Shown one piece after another: positions 5,411 to 7,033 of a stretch of DNA of 7,033 nt. How positions within the stretch are numbered: position 1 is the first letter of the stretch; each line of letters starts with the position of its first letter. Origin of the DNA: a bacterium (GTDB lineage Bacteria > Patescibacteriota > Minisyncoccia > Phycocordibacterales > Phycocordibacteraceae); contig JAJXVW010000027.1 of NCBI GenBank assembly GCA_021781935.1, forward strand, positions 1 through 7,033, given 5' to 3'. Below the pieces are notes generated by a model. That model did not search any database, had not been told where the DNA came from, and saw only the letters and a program-made list of their open reading frames with translations. A program made the translations under genes and the position numbers.

Positions 5411-6826
5411 CTAGCGTTTGAGCTTCTCTGCGAGAAGCTCCCGGAACTGCTGAGGGTTGCCCGCCCCGCGGCTCTCCTTCATGGCTTTCCCGAGGAGATA
5501 CTGGAGCGCGGCCTCCTTACCGGTACGGTATTCGGCTACCGCCGACGGTTCCTGCGCGATTACCGTCTCCACGACCTTCCCGAGCGCCTCGGGATCATTC
5601 ACCTGGATGAGGCCGTGCTCCGTCGCAATCGATTCCGGATCTCCGCCCTGCTCAACAAGGATTGCGAGCGTATCCTTTGCGCCGCGGGAAGAGAGATCCC
5701 CCGCCGCGGTCATCCGGATAAGCTTCGCGAATGCTTCGGCGTCGAGCGCGTCCCAGCGCTCGGATTCCTGTTTTGCGTAGATGCCTCCGAGATCGGTAAT
5801 CAGATAATTTGCGGCGAGTCGGACGAGATCAGGATTCTCGCCGAGCGCTCCCGCGACCGCGTCGAAGAAGGCCGCGCGATCGCCGGCAGCCGCGACGTAT
5901 GCGACATCCGCCTCCTTCAGGCCGTATGCCGCCGCGTACCGGGAGCGCCGTTCCCACGGAAGTTCGGGCAAGGAAGCCTCCAGGGTCTCATGGGAAAACT
6001 CGGGGATCTCGGAAAGTATGAACTTCGGGATGTCCGGCTCGGGAAAATACCGATAATCGGCACTCCCCTCCTTGAGTCGTTGCGCGAAGGTCTCCTGCTT
6101 CGTCTCGTCCCATCCGCGGGTCTCCTGCACGACCGTTCCTCCCGCGTCGATACATGCGCTCTGACGCGCAACCTCGAACGCTATCGCACGCTCGACGGAA
6201 CGGAACGAGTTCAGATTCTTGACCTCGACTTTCGTTCCGAAGCGATCGTCTCTTGAGACGGAGATATTCGCTTCGATGCGCATCTCTCCTTTTTCGAGAT
6301 TTGCGTTGCCCGCCCCGAGCGTGCGGAGCAAGAGCTGCAGCTCGCGCGCGAATTTCCCCGCGGTCTCCGCATCATGAATCACGGGCTCGGTTACGAGCTC
6401 CATGAGCGGGACGCCGGCGCGATTGAAATCAACAACGCTCTTCCCGCCTTCGTGCGATGAGCGCGCCGTATCTTCCTCAAGGTGCACGCGGGTGACTGCC
6501 ACGCCGGCCAGCGTTCCGCCGGAAACGAGCGGGTGCTCGTACTGGCTAATCTGATACCCCTTCGGTATGTCCGGATAAAAATAGCTTTTCCGATCGAATT
6601 CCGTGTAATCGGCGATCGACCCGCCGATCGCGGTGCCGATACGCAGGATGTGGCGCACCGCTTCGCGGTTGACGACCGGAAGGGTGCCCGGATGCGCGAG
6701 ACAGATCGGGCAGACATTTACGTTCGGCCTCGTCTCGTCCGGGTCGTTCTTCGAATTGCAGAACATCTTCGTCTTCGTTCGAAGTTCCGCATGTATCTCG
6801 AGGCCGATCGTGGGACGGAATGCCAT
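5411..6826 (-). CDS. gatB: Aspartyl/glutamyl-tRNA(Asn/Gln) amidotransferase subunit B
   Basis: GatB is the tRNA-binding kinase subunit of the GatCAB complex. It phosphorylates Glu (or Asp) on mischarged tRNA-Gln (or tRNA-Asn) so that ammonia from GatA can amidate it, in the cytoplasm. The 471-residue length is typical. Family motifs appear in order: IGLEIHAEL (7-15), CPICLAHPGTLPVVN (39-53), DFNRAGVPLMELVTEP (133-148), EVKNLNSFRSVERA (201-214), DYRYFPEPDIP (257-267) and the C-terminal YqeY-like tail with YLLGKAMKESRGAGNP (443-458). Of the four cysteines that bind zinc in some GatBs, C23, C39 and C42 are present, but the second position is S25. The start matches the family N-terminus. No Shine-Dalgarno is visible. 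gatA and gatC are not in the window, and a terminator ends the unit. Confidence 0.98.
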   Translation of the reverse strand: MAFRPTIGLEIHAELRTKTKMFCNSKNDPDETRPNVNVCPICLAHPGTLPVVNREAVRHILRIGTAIGGSIADYTEFDRKSYFYPDIPKGYQISQYEHPLVSGGTLAGVAVTRVHLEEDTARSSHEGGKSVVDFNRAGVPLMELVTEPVIHDAETAGKFARELQLLLRTLGAGNANLEKGEMRIEANISVSRDDRFGTKVEVKNLNSFRSVERAIAFEVARQSACIDAGGTVVQETRGWDETKQETFAQRLKEGSADYRYFPEPDIPKFILSEIPEFSHETLEASLPELPWERRSRYAAAYGLKEADVAYVAAAGDRAAFFDAVAGALGENPDLVRLAANYLITDLGGIYAKQESERWDALDAEAFAKLIRMTAAGDLSSRGAKDTLAILVEQGGDPESIATEHGLIQVNDPEALGKVVETVIAQEPSAVAEYRTGKEAALQYLLGKAMKESRGAGNPQQFRELLAEKLKR

Positions 6827-6840
6827 GGTGCGTAGTAGGC

Positions 6841-6869
6841 AGTATGCCGCAGGCCGTTCGAAATGCCAA
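6841..6869 (-). promoter_or_regulatory. Sigma70-like promoter of gatB
   Basis: On the minus strand TTGGCA (6869-6864, 5 of 6 to -35) and CATACT (6846-6841, 4 of 6 to -10) are separated by exactly 17 nt. The -10 box ends 14 nt before the gatB ATG, predicting a leader of about 7 nt, too short for a Shine-Dalgarno. The promoter lies after the stop of the upstream gene, so gatB can be transcribed on its own. Confidence 0.6.
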
Positions 6870-6894
6870 ATCGCTTGCCCTGCGCATCCGCCGC

Positions 6895-7032
6895 CTATCG
6901 CTTCCCGCCTTTCGAGAGGGTTTTGGTCAGACGATCGGAAAAGGTCTTTAACACCTTTGGGTCCTCGATGCTCACTTCGAGCACTTCCCGGCCCGTCTCC
7001 CGCGCCAAAAGCTCGCGCAGCGTTTCGCGTTT
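6895..7032 (-). CDS. C-terminal end of an unrecognised protein (partial)
   Basis: The last 45 codons of a minus-strand frame end in TAG at 6895-6897; the beginning lies beyond the right edge. The visible peptide is highly charged and probably helical (for example RETLRELLARETGREV), then SIEDPKVLKTFSDRLTKTL and a basic KGGKR tail. The composition fits a real gene and the strand matches its neighbours, with about 68 nt to the gatB ATG. I do not recognise the family. The pattern faintly recalls the end of an ATP synthase delta subunit, but the usual conserved glycine motif is absent, so I make no such call. Confidence 0.65.
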   Translation of the reverse strand, partial: KRETLRELLARETGREVLEVSIEDPKVLKTFSDRLTKTLSKGGKR

Positions 7033-7033
7033 G

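Noticed and set aside
5297..6256. Long plus-strand open frame of 319 codons
   Set aside because: It lies opposite gatB, whose product matches a known family over its full length. The plus-strand frame is a GC-rich shadow with Arg/Leu-heavy composition and no recognisable domain.

Overview
The window looks like a piece of a Candidate Phyla Radiation (Patescibacteria) genome, most likely of the Parcubacteria/Paceibacteria type. I infer this from four things. There is a very long surface protein built from tail-fibre-type repeats. Two proteins start with the same small MerR/excisionase-like helix-turn-helix and then carry a single membrane segment, an architecture I associate with these bacteria. 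All three visible start codons lack a Shine-Dalgarno sequence. GatB of the tRNA amidotransferase is present. Coding DNA is GC-rich and the longest intergenic stretch is more AT-rich. The three visible stop codons are all TAG, and no in-frame TGA occurs in roughly 2,000 codons, so the standard bacterial code fits and a UGA-glycine code does not. No marker gene here fixes the taxon.

Every convincing gene is on the minus strand, so the window is read from right to left. At 6895-7032 is the C-terminal end of an unrecognised protein. Next is gatB (5411-6826), with a recognisable sigma70-like promoter very close to its ATG and a good intrinsic terminator after it. Then comes a 277-residue protein (4442-5275) with an N-terminal helix-turn-helix, an acidic linker and one C-terminal membrane helix. 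A 650-bp gene-free, AT-rich stretch (3792-4441) follows, holding a terminator-like hairpin, a second hairpin, an exact DnaA-box 9-mer and the promoter of the next gene. The rest (1-3791) is one uninterrupted reading frame of at least 1,263 codons that runs off the left edge. In order it encodes a helix-turn-helix, a basic stretch, one membrane helix, a long alanine-rich helical region, a proline-rich hinge, a predicted coiled coil and a series of tail-fibre-like beta modules.

The main point of interest is the pair of helix-turn-helix/membrane proteins. Their first ~45 residues align without gaps at roughly one third identity or more. In both, basic residues before the membrane segment predict a cytoplasmic N-terminus. 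The large one would place a DNA-binding-type domain inside the cell and a fibre of over 1,100 residues outside. That layout suits a surface fibre for attachment, perhaps to a host cell, that is tethered to or signals towards the chromosome; this function is inference. gatB is a housekeeping gene and appears to be a separate transcription unit. Other structure worth noting includes a perfect 113-bp in-frame repeat spaced exactly 477 codons apart, a 30-bp CG-alternating palindrome in the juxtamembrane codons and an A8 tract at codons 6-8 of the giant gene.
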